From: Echinometra lucunter | Lineage: Eukaryota > Echinodermata > Echinoidea > Camarodonta > Echinometridae | Direction of reading: 5' to 3' | NCBI GenBank assembly: GCA_029962745.1 | Contig: JAPZVO010000025.1 | Coordinates: forward strand, 65,520 to 129,519 | DNA length: 64,000 bases | Part shown: piece after piece, positions 12,478-24,360 of the stretch | How the letters are laid out: each line of letters opens with the position of its first letter | How positions within the stretch are numbered: position 1 is the first letter of the stretch | Notes under the pieces: generated by a model | Told to the model about the DNA's origin: nothing | What the model saw: only the letters and a program-made list of their open reading frames with translations | The model's database searches: none | Made by a program: the position numbers and the translations under genes

Positions 12478-12977
12478 NNNNNNNNNNNNNNNNNNNNNNN
12501 NNNNNNNNNNNNNNNNNNNNNNNNNNNNNNNNNNNNNNNNNNNNNNNNNNNNNNNNNNNNNNNNNNNNNNNNNNNNNNNNNNNNNNNNNNNNNNNNNNNN
12601 NNNNNNNNNNNNNNNNNNNNNNNNNNNNNNNNNNNNNNNNNNNNNNNNNNNNNNNNNNNNNNNNNNNNNNNNNNNNNNNNNNNNNNNNNNNNNNNNNNNN
12701 NNNNNNNNNNNNNNNNNNNNNNNNNNNNNNNNNNNNNNNNNNNNNNNNNNNNNNNNNNNNNNNNNNNNNNNNNNNNNNNNNNNNNNNNNNNNNNNNNNNN
12801 NNNNNNNNNNNNNNNNNNNNNNNNNNNNNNNNNNNNNNNNNNNNNNNNNNNNNNNNNNNNNNNNNNNNNNNNNNNNNNNNNNNNNNNNNNNNNNNNNNNN
12901 NNNNNNNNNNNNNNNNNNNNNNNNNNNNNNNNNNNNNNNNNNNNNNNNNNNNNNNNNNNNNNNNNNNNNNNNNNNNN
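12478..12977. other. Assembly gap, 500 Ns
   Basis: Second gap of exactly 500 Ns, in unassigned DNA. Confidence 0.99.
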
Positions 12978-15202
12978 AGACCAAGGTTTACAAATCAGTT
13001 TAGTTCATTTTATTTCGCAGTTCTCAAAATACAATTGATATTCATACAATAGAAATACATAAGAATACACACATTGTACAGTTCATGTCTCAGCTTAAAA
13101 TTTGATGATAAAAAAACCAACAAACTTGTAAATGATTTGAGAGGAATTCAGAAAACAAGACATAGCTTCTGCTTGTACAGCAAAACTGAACAAGTAAAAC
13201 TTAAGTATTAGGCTTTTAATAACTAACATTCCCTTAAAATCTAAATGCAAACGAAAAAATAAATATCTTAATGTAAGTGAGCAGGAAATGTTGGCAAGTT
13301 ATTTTGATCCTTGTGCCTATTCGCGGAAGAGAAATATTCATCAAGCTTGACTGATAACATTTGCAAAGGAACAATAAAGAAACCAGGTCCATGCAAGATG
13401 ATTACCCCCCCCCCCCCCCCAAGCCTTATTTCCAAGTTGAGACAGTTATGAATTGAAATGTTACTCAGAAATTACAGAATGAGTGTATTTGCAACTAAGG
13501 CCAATGGCTTTGTAAAAATGCTAAACCCTGGCTGAAATGTGACATGTTGATAGCAAGCTGACCACATTCATACAAAATTCACTTACCTTCCATGACTGAA
13601 GTTGTAACTAATTCATTCCTTGCAGAAATGTTCTTCATACTCAGTCAACAAGCAATCATCCCCTACATCTCCAAAATTATTGATGTGGCTGCAGACATAA
13701 ATCTAGCCTCAAGTTTCAACCTATATAGGTATCTGATGAACAAAGTCAAAACAGATGAATGAATGGGGTGCTCAGAGCTACCTCTCAGCACAGATTTTTT
13801 TTTTTTTTTTTGGTTTTTGTTTAGTCTATAGTCTGTATGTACAATCAGGGAGTAGAAGCATGATTAACTCTTTGCACGTTTCCCTTAAATTTAACAATCA
13901 TAATAATTAATTTTCTTCTTTACCATTGTACCAGAAGAAATAAAACCCAGCTTATGTGCTTAAGTGATATCTGAAGAATAATGACCTGCATTAATACTGC
14001 TCTAAGGAAAGCAGAGTTTAAAGTAATTTCTAAAGAACAATTATTGTCAGATTGTCACTATTATCCCCTCAGAATTAATTCAGCAGGCAAAGAGTTAAAT
14101 CATACCCCCTCTCATCATGCTTGCTTATCAGTGTTCGGAATCTGAGCTAAACTTTAAGTTACATACAGTCATAGATGCCCCCCAAAAGGCCGCCCCTATA
14201 CTTTTGAGCCAATGTCAGGCCCCGGCGCGCCACACCGCGGCGCAGCCTGCCTTGCTTCACACGTACTGTTACATCATGTAACTATAACGATAACCGATTC
14301 CTCAACACACAAACACACTGCAGCAGTGGGATATACGTTCAATCTCATATGACTATAAACTGATTTGCATTTCATTTACAATCATCGGCAATCCACCCGA
14401 AAGTCTGGGCAAGATGTTGCGAGGTGACAGGGTGCTAATCAGCACGATTCAGCGGCAACATAAACTGCTGACGATGAAAAAAACTACACAGTTCGCGAGT
14501 TTTTTTGCACATAATGTCATGAGATACTCAGGACAGTTCTTTGAAAATGTAAAGAAATTAACGCAGATTCGCAACAATGGTAGAACTTATTATAAATAAA
14601 TTGCATTTTTTTACATATTTTTTGCGAAATTTAAACTGTACTCACCTCTTAACTTTTCCTAAAAATCCTGACTTTGTGTGGATGGACTGTTAACTTTCAT
14701 TCAAGCCGTTTTTGTGGTATTTATTTGTACGCAAGGGGACGCGACTATTCATATTTTTGTTGTATTATTTTTATGAAGCATCGAATACATTTCACTCTAT
14801 GAACCCGACCGTTCGTAGATAAAGGTGCATATTTCTCAAATGGTAGACCCGACCTTTCGCAAATCAAGTGGGCTTTTTTCACGAAATGTCGGGTTACACG
14901 ATTACATGGCCCGACGCGATTACCCGATGGTTCGAAGTAAGCCTATTTATACAGGGTGTTACATTTCATTAAATACGGTGCTCTTCAGTAAGGCCCTGTT
15001 TGGTAACACTGCTGTTCAGTAACAATCATCAATAAAAACAGATAACATCAGGAATACAAAATACAAACACACAGAGACGCACCCACCCTCGCGCGCGCAC
15101 ACGCCCTCACACACCATATGTATGCATTGAAAGAAATCCTGTAATTTCTTTCAATTTATAAGGGAGTTGTCGAAATTATTTACATTCGTCAATATCTTAG
15201 TG

Positions 15203-15242
<40 letters not shown>

Positions 15243-15425
15243 TACATTGTAGAACAGAGGTTATACCAAGGTCAGCTATAGTGCTGGATGCAATGCAGTA
15301 GAGAAATAGGAAACATACCTCACTTGGTCAGTTCGTGCAACCCAGTGCATCCAGCGCCCCGTGCGAGGGAAACCTAGTCTATTCGCCTGAAGATCGCCGA
15401 AAAGCGTTCAACCGTCGGTATATAT
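12978..15425. other. Unassigned DNA with a possible exon and a TA microsatellite
   Basis: Mostly AT-rich unassigned sequence with a C16 run (13405-13420), a T run (13794-13811) and a short G+C-rich patch at 14178-14260 (ccccggcgcgcc). Around 14802-14945 the words 'acccgacc', 'tcgggtta' and 'cccgacgcg' recur in both orientations and may be another worn foldback arm. A dinucleotide TA tract occupies 15206-15244. Confidence 0.35.
13587..13688 (-). other. Possible minus-strand exon (splice signals only)
   Basis: Read on the minus strand there is a consensus donor GAAG|GTAAGT at 13587/13586, and upstream acceptors CTGCAG (edge 13689) or TTTCTGCAAG. The enclosed sequence is open in one frame (NNFGDVGDDCLLTEYEEHF) until a TGA before the donor. 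It therefore works as an internal coding exon only with the nearer acceptor; otherwise it could be non-coding. It lies downstream of Roc exon 3 on the same strand, where COR-domain exons would be expected, but the peptide is not one I recognise. Confidence 0.15.
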
Positions 15426-17494
15426 AGGTTTTCCTGGTCAATTTCATACTTTTTTCCATTCCAATTCACGAATGTGCATTCAATTTCACGCAACGCACGC
15501 TCGGGATGACATTCGGGCTTTCAAATTCAGAATTCGATCGATCAGTTTCATTAATGGGCGCTCTCATTCCCTTTCCGTAAAATCAAAATCACTCATGTGC
15601 ATTCAATTTCCAAATGCGAGCATTGTATTTCCTACTTGTGCATTCAAATTCACGCAGTAGTCACGATGACGCTGTTTGTGGCGTTCAATTTCATTTTCAG
15701 CTGATCAATTTCCTACTTCGTGGACTCAGTTTAGTGGAGAAGATAAAAAGTGGGTTAAGAGGGGGAGAGGGGGAGGGACGAGCGTTGGTTGTTTCTGATA
15801 AACGAGCACACTCCAAAAAGGGATTAGTCAAAATAAGAACTGTATATGTGCATATTGTCCGACCAAAATTTTTGTGAAGATTGATCAATATGATGGTCAT
15901 AATTACCCATTTATTTTTTTAAAATTACTACAAATTGTAGGTAAAACTGAACATCTTGATGCCTTCTTATATCAGTGTATGCAAAAACAGTTCTTGTTCT
16001 TTTTTACCTCAGTTCCTGAAGATGATCTAAATACAAGTCGAAAATTTGAAACTCAACACTATAACTCTCATCGGAGTTTTCTTCCTATCTTTGTATATTC
16101 ATATTATCCATAATAATTATGGATATCATTGCAAGTGGATACAAATGCAGAACAATATAGAACCGTTAAAAAAAAGAATAAGCATACTAGAGGCCTACGA
16201 AAATGGGATTTTTTTCTTGTGTGTGTGTGTTAGGGGTGAGGGGTGTGCGGGTATATTGTGTACATTCTAAAAAGGGATTGGTCAAGATAACCAATGTGTT
16301 GGTGAATTTGTGTCTGAACATAAAAATTAGTTAAAATCAACCAAGATTTGGGTACATTAATTTTCAACAAATAATTGGGTAATTATGACCATCATCATAT
16401 TGGTCAATCTTCACCAAAATTTTGGTCGGACAATATGCACCAACACAATAGTTATTTTGACTAATTCTTTTTCGGAGTGTGCTCGTTTATCAGAAACAAC
16501 CAACGCTCGTCCCGCTCTCCCCCTCATAACCCCCTTTTTATCTTCTCCACTAAATTGAGTGCACGAAGTAGGAAATTGATCGCCTGAAAATGAAATTGAA
16601 CGCCCCAAACAGCGTCATCTTGACTACGAGTTGAATTTGAATGCGCAAGTAGGAAATACAATGCTCGCATTTGGAAATTGAACGCTTATGCGTGATTTTG
16701 ATTTACGGAAAGAGAATAAGAGCGCCCATAAATGAAATTGATCGATCGGATTCGGAATTTGAAAGCCCGAATGTCTTCGCGGGGCGTGCGTTGCGTGAAA
16801 TTGAATGCACGTTCATGAATTGGAATGGAAAAAGTATGAAATTGACCGGGAAAACCTACAAAATAACGACATAATTTCTAACTTACAATCCTTGATTACG
16901 CCACACATAAAAAGACAACACCACAACTAACCACTTAGCGTCAATTAAAAAAAAACTAACTGACCAACAACACAGTCTCACAATCTCTCATGTGGAAGCC
17001 TAAATAAAGAGCAATATTATTAAGTGTTTATAATTTCCATGTTACCAGTTTCAATGGAAGCATTTATGGCATAAACCTAAAATATTGAACTTAAGCATGA
17101 TAACATTATGGCAAATGTCTTGACAAAGAAGCCCAATTCATTCAAAACTAAGAGAAAAAAAAAACACCCACATTGACCCCAAGCTAACTAAAATGCAACG
17201 ATTCTTTTAAATTGAATGCACTTATTTGGAACTTGCTTGCCTCTTTACGAATAGGAATGAGCAAGGATATTCGGTCGTCGGCTTGAAATGAATTTGATTG
17301 GCCATTTATCAAAAAGCATGCTCCTACTTTGAATTTTAATGACCCAAATGAACAATTGATTGCTCGGATAGTGAATCCGAATGACCCTGAATGAATTTGA
17401 AAGCCGCTTCAGAGCTCCGAGCGTGAAATGCGGGAAATTGAATGCTCGGAATATGAACTTGAGTGACAAAATCATGAAATTGACCGGGAAAACA
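15426..17494. mobile_element. Foldback element family ending in GAAATTGACCGGGAAAAC
   Basis: The left arm 15426-15910 is the reverse complement of 16375-16860, around a 464-base loop. Landmarks are 'gtcggacaatatgca', 'gtgctcgtttatcagaaac' and 'atgcacgttcatgaattgg', seen in opposite orientation on the other side. The right end of the second arm, 'gaaattgaccgggaaaac' (near 16840), recurs at 17477-17494 after a more diverged third arm-like stretch (about 17200-17494). The locus is therefore either nested or extended. Arms are dense in 'aattgaatgc'-type words. No transposase was seen; short frames in the arms are coincidental. Confidence 0.75.
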
Positions 17495-17498
17495 TATA

Positions 17499-17544
<46 letters not shown>
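17494..17544. repeat. TA dinucleotide microsatellite
   Basis: About 50 bases of nearly pure TA directly abutting the terminus 'gaccgggaaaac' of the preceding foldback. Similar TA tracts lie at 15206-15244 (next to the left end of the same element) and 18737-18778. Confidence 0.9.
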
Positions 17545-17545
<1 letters not shown>

Positions 17546-17609
17546 GTGCAAGGTATTCCATCATGATAATTTGACAAGTACTTCCTTAACTAGAATGATT
17601 CTGCCCTAT

Positions 17610-17831
17610 ACTCTCAAAAAAGTTTACCCAATATTGGGTACAAAAGGGAACATGCATGTTTGTTTGGTAAAATGATACCAAATACTGTGTAAATTTAACC
17701 CAATGTTGCATTGAAATTTACCCATAAAACATGCATTTTGCCTAATATGGGATGAAATCTTACCCAACAAACATGCATGTTCCCTTTTTACCCAATATTG
17801 GGTAACATTTTACTCAACCTTTTTTAGAGTG
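17610..17831. mobile_element. 222-bp palindromic MITE
   Basis: The left end 'actctcaaaaaagtttaccc' is mirrored by the right end 'tttactcaaccttttttaga'. Inside, 'aatattgggta' plus 'gggaacatgcatgtttg' appears on both sides in opposite orientation. Almost the whole unit is self-complementary and non-coding, as expected of a small TIR-only element. Confidence 0.8.
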
Positions 17832-18734
17832 TAAAAAGCTATTTACAAGCAGTATTTACTTCTGAATAATATCTATTCATTTTGAATGTTATACAAACCG
17901 AGTTTTCTTTCTTCAGGTTAATCACGAGTATGTAGACAGCCCGCCATGTCAGAAAAATCTGTCAATTAAAAGTAAATGGTATTAGGTTTCGTTGAAGTTC
18001 TTCAAAGGCGTGACAGAAATGCGTAAGATTGAGTAAAGACAAAGTAGAACCAATTTTTTCATTTTTTTTCTAACATTTGAAATAAAAAAATCAATAGAAG
18101 AATGGTTTCATTTGGAAGTGATATTCAAATTGTTTCTACGTAGTAACTTGAAACTTTTACAAGTTCATTTGCAGCATTTACTACGGTTGCAAAAGTAGAA
18201 AAAATGTGAAATCATATTGCCCCTAAAAATAGCCAGCTGTGGAACCAAGTTAAAGATTTTCGGTCATTACACTCCGAAAGTAATTTTCTATTGAAAAATA
18301 CTGAAGCCAGAGACACTGTGTTATTAACTTCGTTTGAATAAGTCAAAACTGCAATTGTCAAATAAGGATGGCATTCTTCTGGGCCTTTTGAACAGGCTGG
18401 GGAGGAAACGTGTGTTGCATACTCGGAACGCTCATGGTTTTTGTATGCCCAGTATCAAAATCTATTTCTCGCTGCAATTTTCTTTAAATTATTCCTCTCA
18501 AGAATAAAAAAGAATAACCTTATCGAAGTTTTAGTTTTGCTATCTCTTGCTAATTAGTACCAAAAGCACAGAGAATTGTGATCCCTTTTTCCCTCAGTAA
18601 ATCTGTACATGGTCTTTGATCTTAGCGACAACATCGATTGTTTACAATTATAGATCACATCGTAACTGTTCTCTGAAAGTCTGATGTATGCCTGTTCAAA
18701 TAAAAAAGTTGCCTTTAATTTCGAAATGAATGTG

Positions 18735-18780
<46 letters not shown>
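17832..18780. other. Unassigned DNA ending in a TA microsatellite
   Basis: AT-rich, no coding exon recognised. It ends with a pure TA tract at 18737-18778 that touches the left end of the next TIR element. Confidence 0.4.
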
Positions 18781-18782
<2 letters not shown>

Positions 18783-20172
18783 TTATTCTAAACTCCGGTT
18801 TAAATGAACTACGGAACTAAGTCCAGTCTTAGTCGAGTCTAAATGTCCCTTTTAACCGAGGTTTTAAAATTATAATTTCTTAAGCCTGGTCTAAATCATA
18901 AACAGCTAAGTCGCGTTTAACTTGCACATAATTTAGACGGCGCCCACCGCTAGTTTAAGTGTGTTTTAATTCTGTTCACGTACACGATAATCACTGCTTG
19001 CAAAGATGCGAGTGACTTTAAAGTTCGATTACTTCTACGATGTCTAAAGCACCCTAAATTCCTTTGATAAATCTATGAGATTGTGATTAGGGACGAAACC
19101 AAAATTAGTATCAGAAATTTTAATTAACAAGGATCATTTATAAATCTATTGGATTAAGATATTTAATTGAATTTTGATCCACACCTATGTAAGATCAGAG
19201 TCTGAGAAATTTAAAGTGTGGCAAAAGTCATACTGATTTCTGCACAGAAAAAAATGCTTTTCCTACACATCAACCGACCAACATAATAGCATTACATTTT
19301 CCCCACTTTGGCAATTCGACAAGTTATGTGCTGCGTGGGATGCTTTTATTTTTGGAATAAAGTTTGTCCTCATGTTCATGGGATGTCAAGGTATTTCTTG
19401 ATTAAATGTATCAAAAGAGAAAATGAATTAAGAATCCCAACCCTCCCTTTTTTAAAAGAGCACGGCTCCAAGGAACTAAACCCAACTTGAACATAGACTT
19501 GACTTAAACTTTGTTTTAAAGGAAACCAACATCCTCCAGTCAAGTAGTTTTTAAAATCAAAGCTAAGACAGAATAAAACAGATTAAAACGGAATAAGAAA
19601 GTTATGCCCATGTGAAAATTTCTATTTTTACACTGTTATAGCTATTGGTGATAAAATTTGTAAATAACTCACAATGTATTTGTACACAATTTCACATATT
19701 TCACATCTTCATGATGTTGAAGAACGAGTTCTTAGTCACCTTATACCGAATAAGTTGTGGAGAAAACACTCCTAAATCAGATATTTTTAGTTTGCATGCT
19801 TGAGAAAATATGCAATCTTAAGCAGCATGAAAATGTGTCAATGCATGTGTGTGGAACACATATTGAGAGTTTTCCACAAAATGATGTCAATTGCTATTAT
19901 GGTGTCAAAAAGTGTCATACAGAAAATTTCATATAGCAATAACTTTATTTCGTGTCCGATTTCGTTCAGATTTTCGCTAATCTGTTTTATTCCGTCTTAG
20001 CTTTGATTTAAAATCTACTTGACTTAAGGATGTTGGATTCCATTAACTTATTTGGACACTCAGAACCATAAGTGGAGTTAACCCCGACTAACACTAGACC
20101 TGTGATCTAAGCCAAGTTTTACTTAAACACTGTAGACAGTAGTTTAAGTTAAATCACAGTTTAGAATAATGG
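18781..20172. mobile_element. 1.4-kb TIR element with a nested inverted repeat
   Basis: The outer ends are 'ccttattctaaactccggtt' and, reversed, 'aaatcacagtttagaataatgg'-type sequence. Both ends carry several further 'ttaaac/gtttaa' words. A second inverted pair sits inside: about 19518-19590 against 19968-20043, sharing 'ccaacatcct' and 'tcaaagctaagac' in opposite orientation. No protein coding. The right end stops about 94 bp from the donor of Roc exon 3, so the element lies in the intron immediately downstream of it. Confidence 0.65.
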
Positions 20173-20265
20173 ATAAAGAATTCTGGCAACATTCAGTGAG
20201 CGAAAGAGAGAGAGAGGGAGGGGGAGGAGAAGGAAACAAGAAAATCTAAGTAATACAAGACTCAC

Positions 20266-20408
20266 TGGATGGGTTATGTTATAAACATGTTGCCCACCAA
20301 AGTCCCAAAAATGATAAGTCATTTGGTCCTCTTGTTCCAGTTCTTCATTTTCATCAGCTTTCTGAGCTTTTTGCAGAACCTCCACTTTTATCACTGGGAG
20401 ATGTCTCT
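20266..20408 (-). CDS. Roco GTPase gene, exon with Roc switch II (DFGGQ)
   Basis: Minus-strand exon of 143 nt with a strong acceptor (TTTTTCTGTTTTCAG ending at 20409) and a consensus donor CCA|GTGAGT at 20266/20265. The translation ends TYHFWDFGGQHVYNITHP, the G3/switch II segment of a Roc GTPase domain (WDFxGQxxYxxTH), preceded by an acidic LQKAQKADENEELEQED stretch like the long insert of invertebrate Roco proteins. It should follow the G2 exon at 51494-51598 across a 31-kb intron. The acceptor is a tandem CAGAGAG: use of the third AG gives the phase needed for a direct join, while the first AG would need one more small exon between. The following COR-side exon was not found. Protein family is confident; membership of one gene with the other two exons is inferred. 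Confidence 0.7.
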
Positions 20409-23400
20409 CTGAAAACAGAAAAAGTGAGAAAACAATCTGAACCGTTCGTAGAGGATACATTGGATCAAATCTTGAATATATTCAAATGGAGAGTTCAAGT
20501 TTAAAGAACATGCTTCATCAGTTTTTAACCAAAGTGAGAAAGAAATTCTTCAAAATGTTCAAAGTATTCGCTCATTACAGAAAATGGGCAGACATAGAAA
20601 CTTGTAATACCCATTCTTTTTGTTATTAATGATTCATGGCGAGTAGAAATAACAAATATATCGGATATTAAGGAAAAGGAGGATTACGGAAACATTTGTC
20701 ACCATTTGTTTTCCTCTTGTCCATTATAAAGTAGGGCTCCGAAGAGTCGATTTTTTTTTGTTCTTAGTAGCTTTCCGTGACTCCCTCCCATAAAGGATGA
20801 ATCTATATCCACCATTAAAGGGAATTTTGAAATACAACCGCAAACATAAATAAAATTGAATGGGATTGAATTGAATGGAATAAAACCTTCTTTCCCCTTC
20901 ATCAGACGATGCTGGATGGACCATCCTGTTGAATAGTTTTATTAAATTATTTTGAGTACAGTTCTACTCCGAAAGTAAGAATAATAAAGTAATATAATGT
21001 CGAACTTTTAAAGGAAACGTTACAAATAGGTTTTAGCACTAAATCCATCAAAACATAAAGTTGATAAAAAAAGAGGCTTACGGTCCTGGTCACGATGAGA
21101 AGTTTTATCCTGGCATGGCAAAGATTAAAGCAAAATATGAATTCTGAAAAATCATTCATGGATCAAAAAATTCAAAATGAAAACACCATTCTTAAGAATT
21201 TATTGCCCGCTGTTACAATATTACTTTAACGTGTCCTTTGCACATCCAAGTATTTTTTCCCACATTACCATGATTACTACATAACTGTATAACAACGTTA
21301 GAGGAAAATTGCATGTTTTTTTTTTTCATAACTATATTCGTTTACCAATTCCTTTCATATGAATTGAGATCACAATTGAAAAAATGCTTCAATTTTTGTC
21401 CTCGGTGATAATCGGCTTGATAATGTTTTACAAGAAAATGTGGTAAATATGACGTAGAAATGCCGTTTTGAAAGATAATGCAATAATAGTAAGAAGTATA
21501 GCTATTAGCTAAAATTCAATTGAAAAGTGCGTATATGGATAATGAAAGTTTAAACAAGAAAATCTAAACGAAGAATTAGATGACTATGAGAAATTTACTC
21601 GGCTAGAGAAACCAGAGAAGTCTTATTACCTCATAAAATTCTTCTGTCATCGCCATCGATCTGGTCGCTCTGACTAATTCGTCTGTGTTTTGTTTTTCCC
21701 CAGAAACAAGGGCAATATTAGGGAAATAAAACAGTCAAAATACGCAATACAGTAAAATTGAGAGGCCGTGCTAATGAGGTGGGCGGGGGTTAATAAGACA
21801 TTTATAAGACATAAGACACGAATTATCAACAAATGGCACTCTGACAAGGCCCCTCCCCCCCCCCCCCCCATCGCCTCCTCCCACATAGGTCGCTTTACTG
21901 ATATATTCTCCTGCTCGGACCTGTTGTACGAAGATTATTTGTGGTCGATTCAAATGTGATAGAACATGAATTTGTGCTTTTATGACTTAATATTCAAGCG
22001 AGCATATAGGCTATTCTGATATGGAGGGAATAAAATCAGATTTTAACACACCTATTTAATCTGATTGACTGAAATGGAATATGTCGGCGATTTCGCATGC
22101 TCTAGTGGCTGTAGTTCTAAGTGGCATGCAGTTTCTCTTCTCGAATATGTAATGTAGGTACTTCAAGCATTTCGATTACGAAATAACACTGTATCACCAA
22201 AAGAGTGTGTTTTCCCCTATCCCGCTTCCCTCGCTTGTAATATTTGAAATAGGGTGACCTAGAATAGCAAACAATTGGAGCAGCGAACTGCTGAATTAGT
22301 CAAACATAATTACTTGTGTGTACTTTGAGGACAAATAACATAACTAGAAAGTGGAATTTACGGCTCGCTCGCTCCGCTCGCTCGCAAAATAATAAATGGG
22401 TAATTCATACTTTAAAAAGGTTCAAATCCCCTAAAGTTTTCATTCAAGTAATGAAGATGTACCGGTACCTCTGCAATATAATTTTGTGCGGTTGATTGGA
22501 GGACGGTATATTAGACTAATAATGCAGAGATGCGGGCAACAAAAACAAGTACTACAACTCCCCCACCCCGCTTATTTAGTCTATTCTTCACGTTTGAACC
22601 TCCACATCCTTTTCCAGCTCGTTAGCTTTGCTGCACGGAGAGGATATTGGGCATCAGACATTCCCCCCCCCCCCCAACCGCGAACACAAATCGACACCCT
22701 TGATGTTACCTCCTCCCTGACTTTGATACCAGGCTACGGTCGCAGGCTGAACATTGCACGAGTGGGCTAGCCCAGGCCCTATGACCAGGCCACACTTACG
22801 TGCTGCGCTGCGTGGCGTGTAAACATTTTTGCTAAAGTCGTTGAATGTTCTCACAACCCAAACTTACAATGTTGAGTTGCAAACTTATTTTCGAAGAACT
22901 TATATTTTGGTACCTTAAAATTAAAATACCTTACGCAATACACATGAGCAATATTGAACAATTCCAAACAGAAAGCTGATTTCCACGGAGTTTAATTGAA
23001 TGCTTGTGGGATGGCTGAATGACTGAAGCACGCAATCTCATTGCCCCTGTGGCATCTTTGTGATCGGCGACATGTTTGCGAAATGTGCGTGCATAAACCA
23101 AATGATGGCGTCATCTCATTAGCTCTGATTTATTGTCGATCGTTGCTACGCGCGGTTGCTAACGTGTTTTTCGAAGACACACGTAAACTATTGATGCAAA
23201 TATCAAAACTTTGGGAGCCTCTCTTGTCTCATTTTCTCGATATCCTGTTTCTAAATACTGTTTTTAGCGGTAGTCAGGGATTCTGATGTATGACTTTGTT
23301 CTGCATTGCAAATATAAAGCCATTTCCTAAACTGCCTCACGTAACTAAACTTTGCCATTCACGATCGTTTTTGCCCTTACCACTCTACAACAAGACCCTC

Positions 23401-23479
23401 ATTTTCGCATTTTCTTCAAAAAGTCCAGTTTTTCATGGAATTTTAAACCTTGTCACCTACAGCTGGAGGTTTATGTTGG
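20409..23479. other. Roco intron, no recognised element
   Basis: Intronic on the inferred gene model. Contains a C15 run (21855-21869) and a C13 run (22663-22675). A 'cgctcgctccgctcgctcg' word near 22366 is related to the tandem array at 61.2-62.4 kb. A B-box-like word GGTTCAAATCC at 22419-22429 has no tRNA body around it. No coding exon supported. Confidence 0.4.
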
Positions 23480-24052
23480 TTAAAGGCAAAGTCCACCCAG
23501 AAGTTTCTTCTTTTTTTTTTCAATAAAAGGAGTTAAATTTGAAAAGCATTTTAAAAAAAGTAATGAGCAAAATCGGTCAAAGAATAAAAAAGAAATTACA
23601 CTCATTTACATCTTCTAGTTAATTACTTTCGGCTCTGCAAATTGATAACACTGATGACATCATATTCGAGCAGCTCTCCATTCGCTTTGTACATGAAATT
23701 TCACATTTTCTGATTTTTTGGAAAGTTACACATTTTCTAACCCTCATAGTCAATGTATGTACAGAAGAATCGCTTTTTACATAACATACTTTGACTATGG
23801 GGCGAAAAAATGTGAAATTTTCAAGAAAATTGAGAAAATGTGAAATTTCATGTACAAAATGAATGGAGAGCTGCTCGCATATGATGTCATCAGTGCTGCC
23901 AAGAGCCGAGAGTAATTCATTACAAAATGTGAATGAGTGTAATTTTCTTATTCTTTGGCCAATTTTGCTCATTTCTTTTTTTTTTAAATGCTGTTCAAAT
24001 TCATCTCCTCTTATTGAAACAGTGAAACTTCTGGGGCGGACTTTCCCTTTAA
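23480..24052. mobile_element. 573-bp palindromic element (TTAAAGG(G)CAAAGTCC ends)
   Basis: The left end 'ttaaaggcaaagtccaccca' is mirrored by the right end 'ctggggcggactttcccttt'. Further paired landmarks are 'ctgatgacatcatattcgag' against 'catatgatgtcatcag', and 'gtacatgaaatttcacattt' against its reverse near 23835-23857. Arms of about 270 bp meet around 23770. The short open frames in each strand are mirror images and not genes. Confidence 0.8.
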
Positions 24053-24325
24053 AAAAATTGGTTTTGTAAAGTCTCAATTTGATTTGTTATCAAGACACCC
24101 GTTTCAAATCAATGCTTTTGTGTGCTGTGTTGACCGAGTCGCCCGGAGAAGCCTATTGAATTTGTGTACAATTTGCCTGTTTGACGTCATTGCGTGAGTG
24201 ACAAAAATTGGAGGGCAGGCCACAGGGTGACAGCCCACTACACCGAAGGCCCGCGAGACCGAGGGCCCGCGAGACCGAAGGCCCGCGAGACCGACTTTTT
24301 TTTTGTATCCTATTTTCCTTCATCA

Positions 24326-24360
24326 GGTGCCACGGTCGAGTGGTTTAAGGCGCCTTGTTG
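24326..24360 (+). ncRNA. tRNA-like 5' half inside foldback arm (SINE head or tRNA relic)
   Basis: 'ggtcgagtggtttaaggcg' closely matches the D-arm/A-box region of class II tRNAs (Leu/Ser: GGCCGAGTGGTTAAGGCG), with a plausible acceptor start 'ggtgcca' just upstream. No anticodon arm or B box follows, so it is not a functional tRNA. It may be a captured tRNA-derived SINE head. The mirrored copy is at 25984-26018 on the minus strand. Confidence 0.5.

Noticed and set aside
12398..13052. Long open frames through the second gap; similar ones through the third (55783-56443)
   Set aside because: Built almost entirely from Ns.
22419..22429. B-box-like GGTTCAAATCC suggesting a tRNA gene
   Set aside because: No A box, anticodon arm or acceptor pairing upstream.
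23619..24077. 152-codon minus-strand frame
   Set aside because: Its two halves are mirror translations of the palindromic element's arms.
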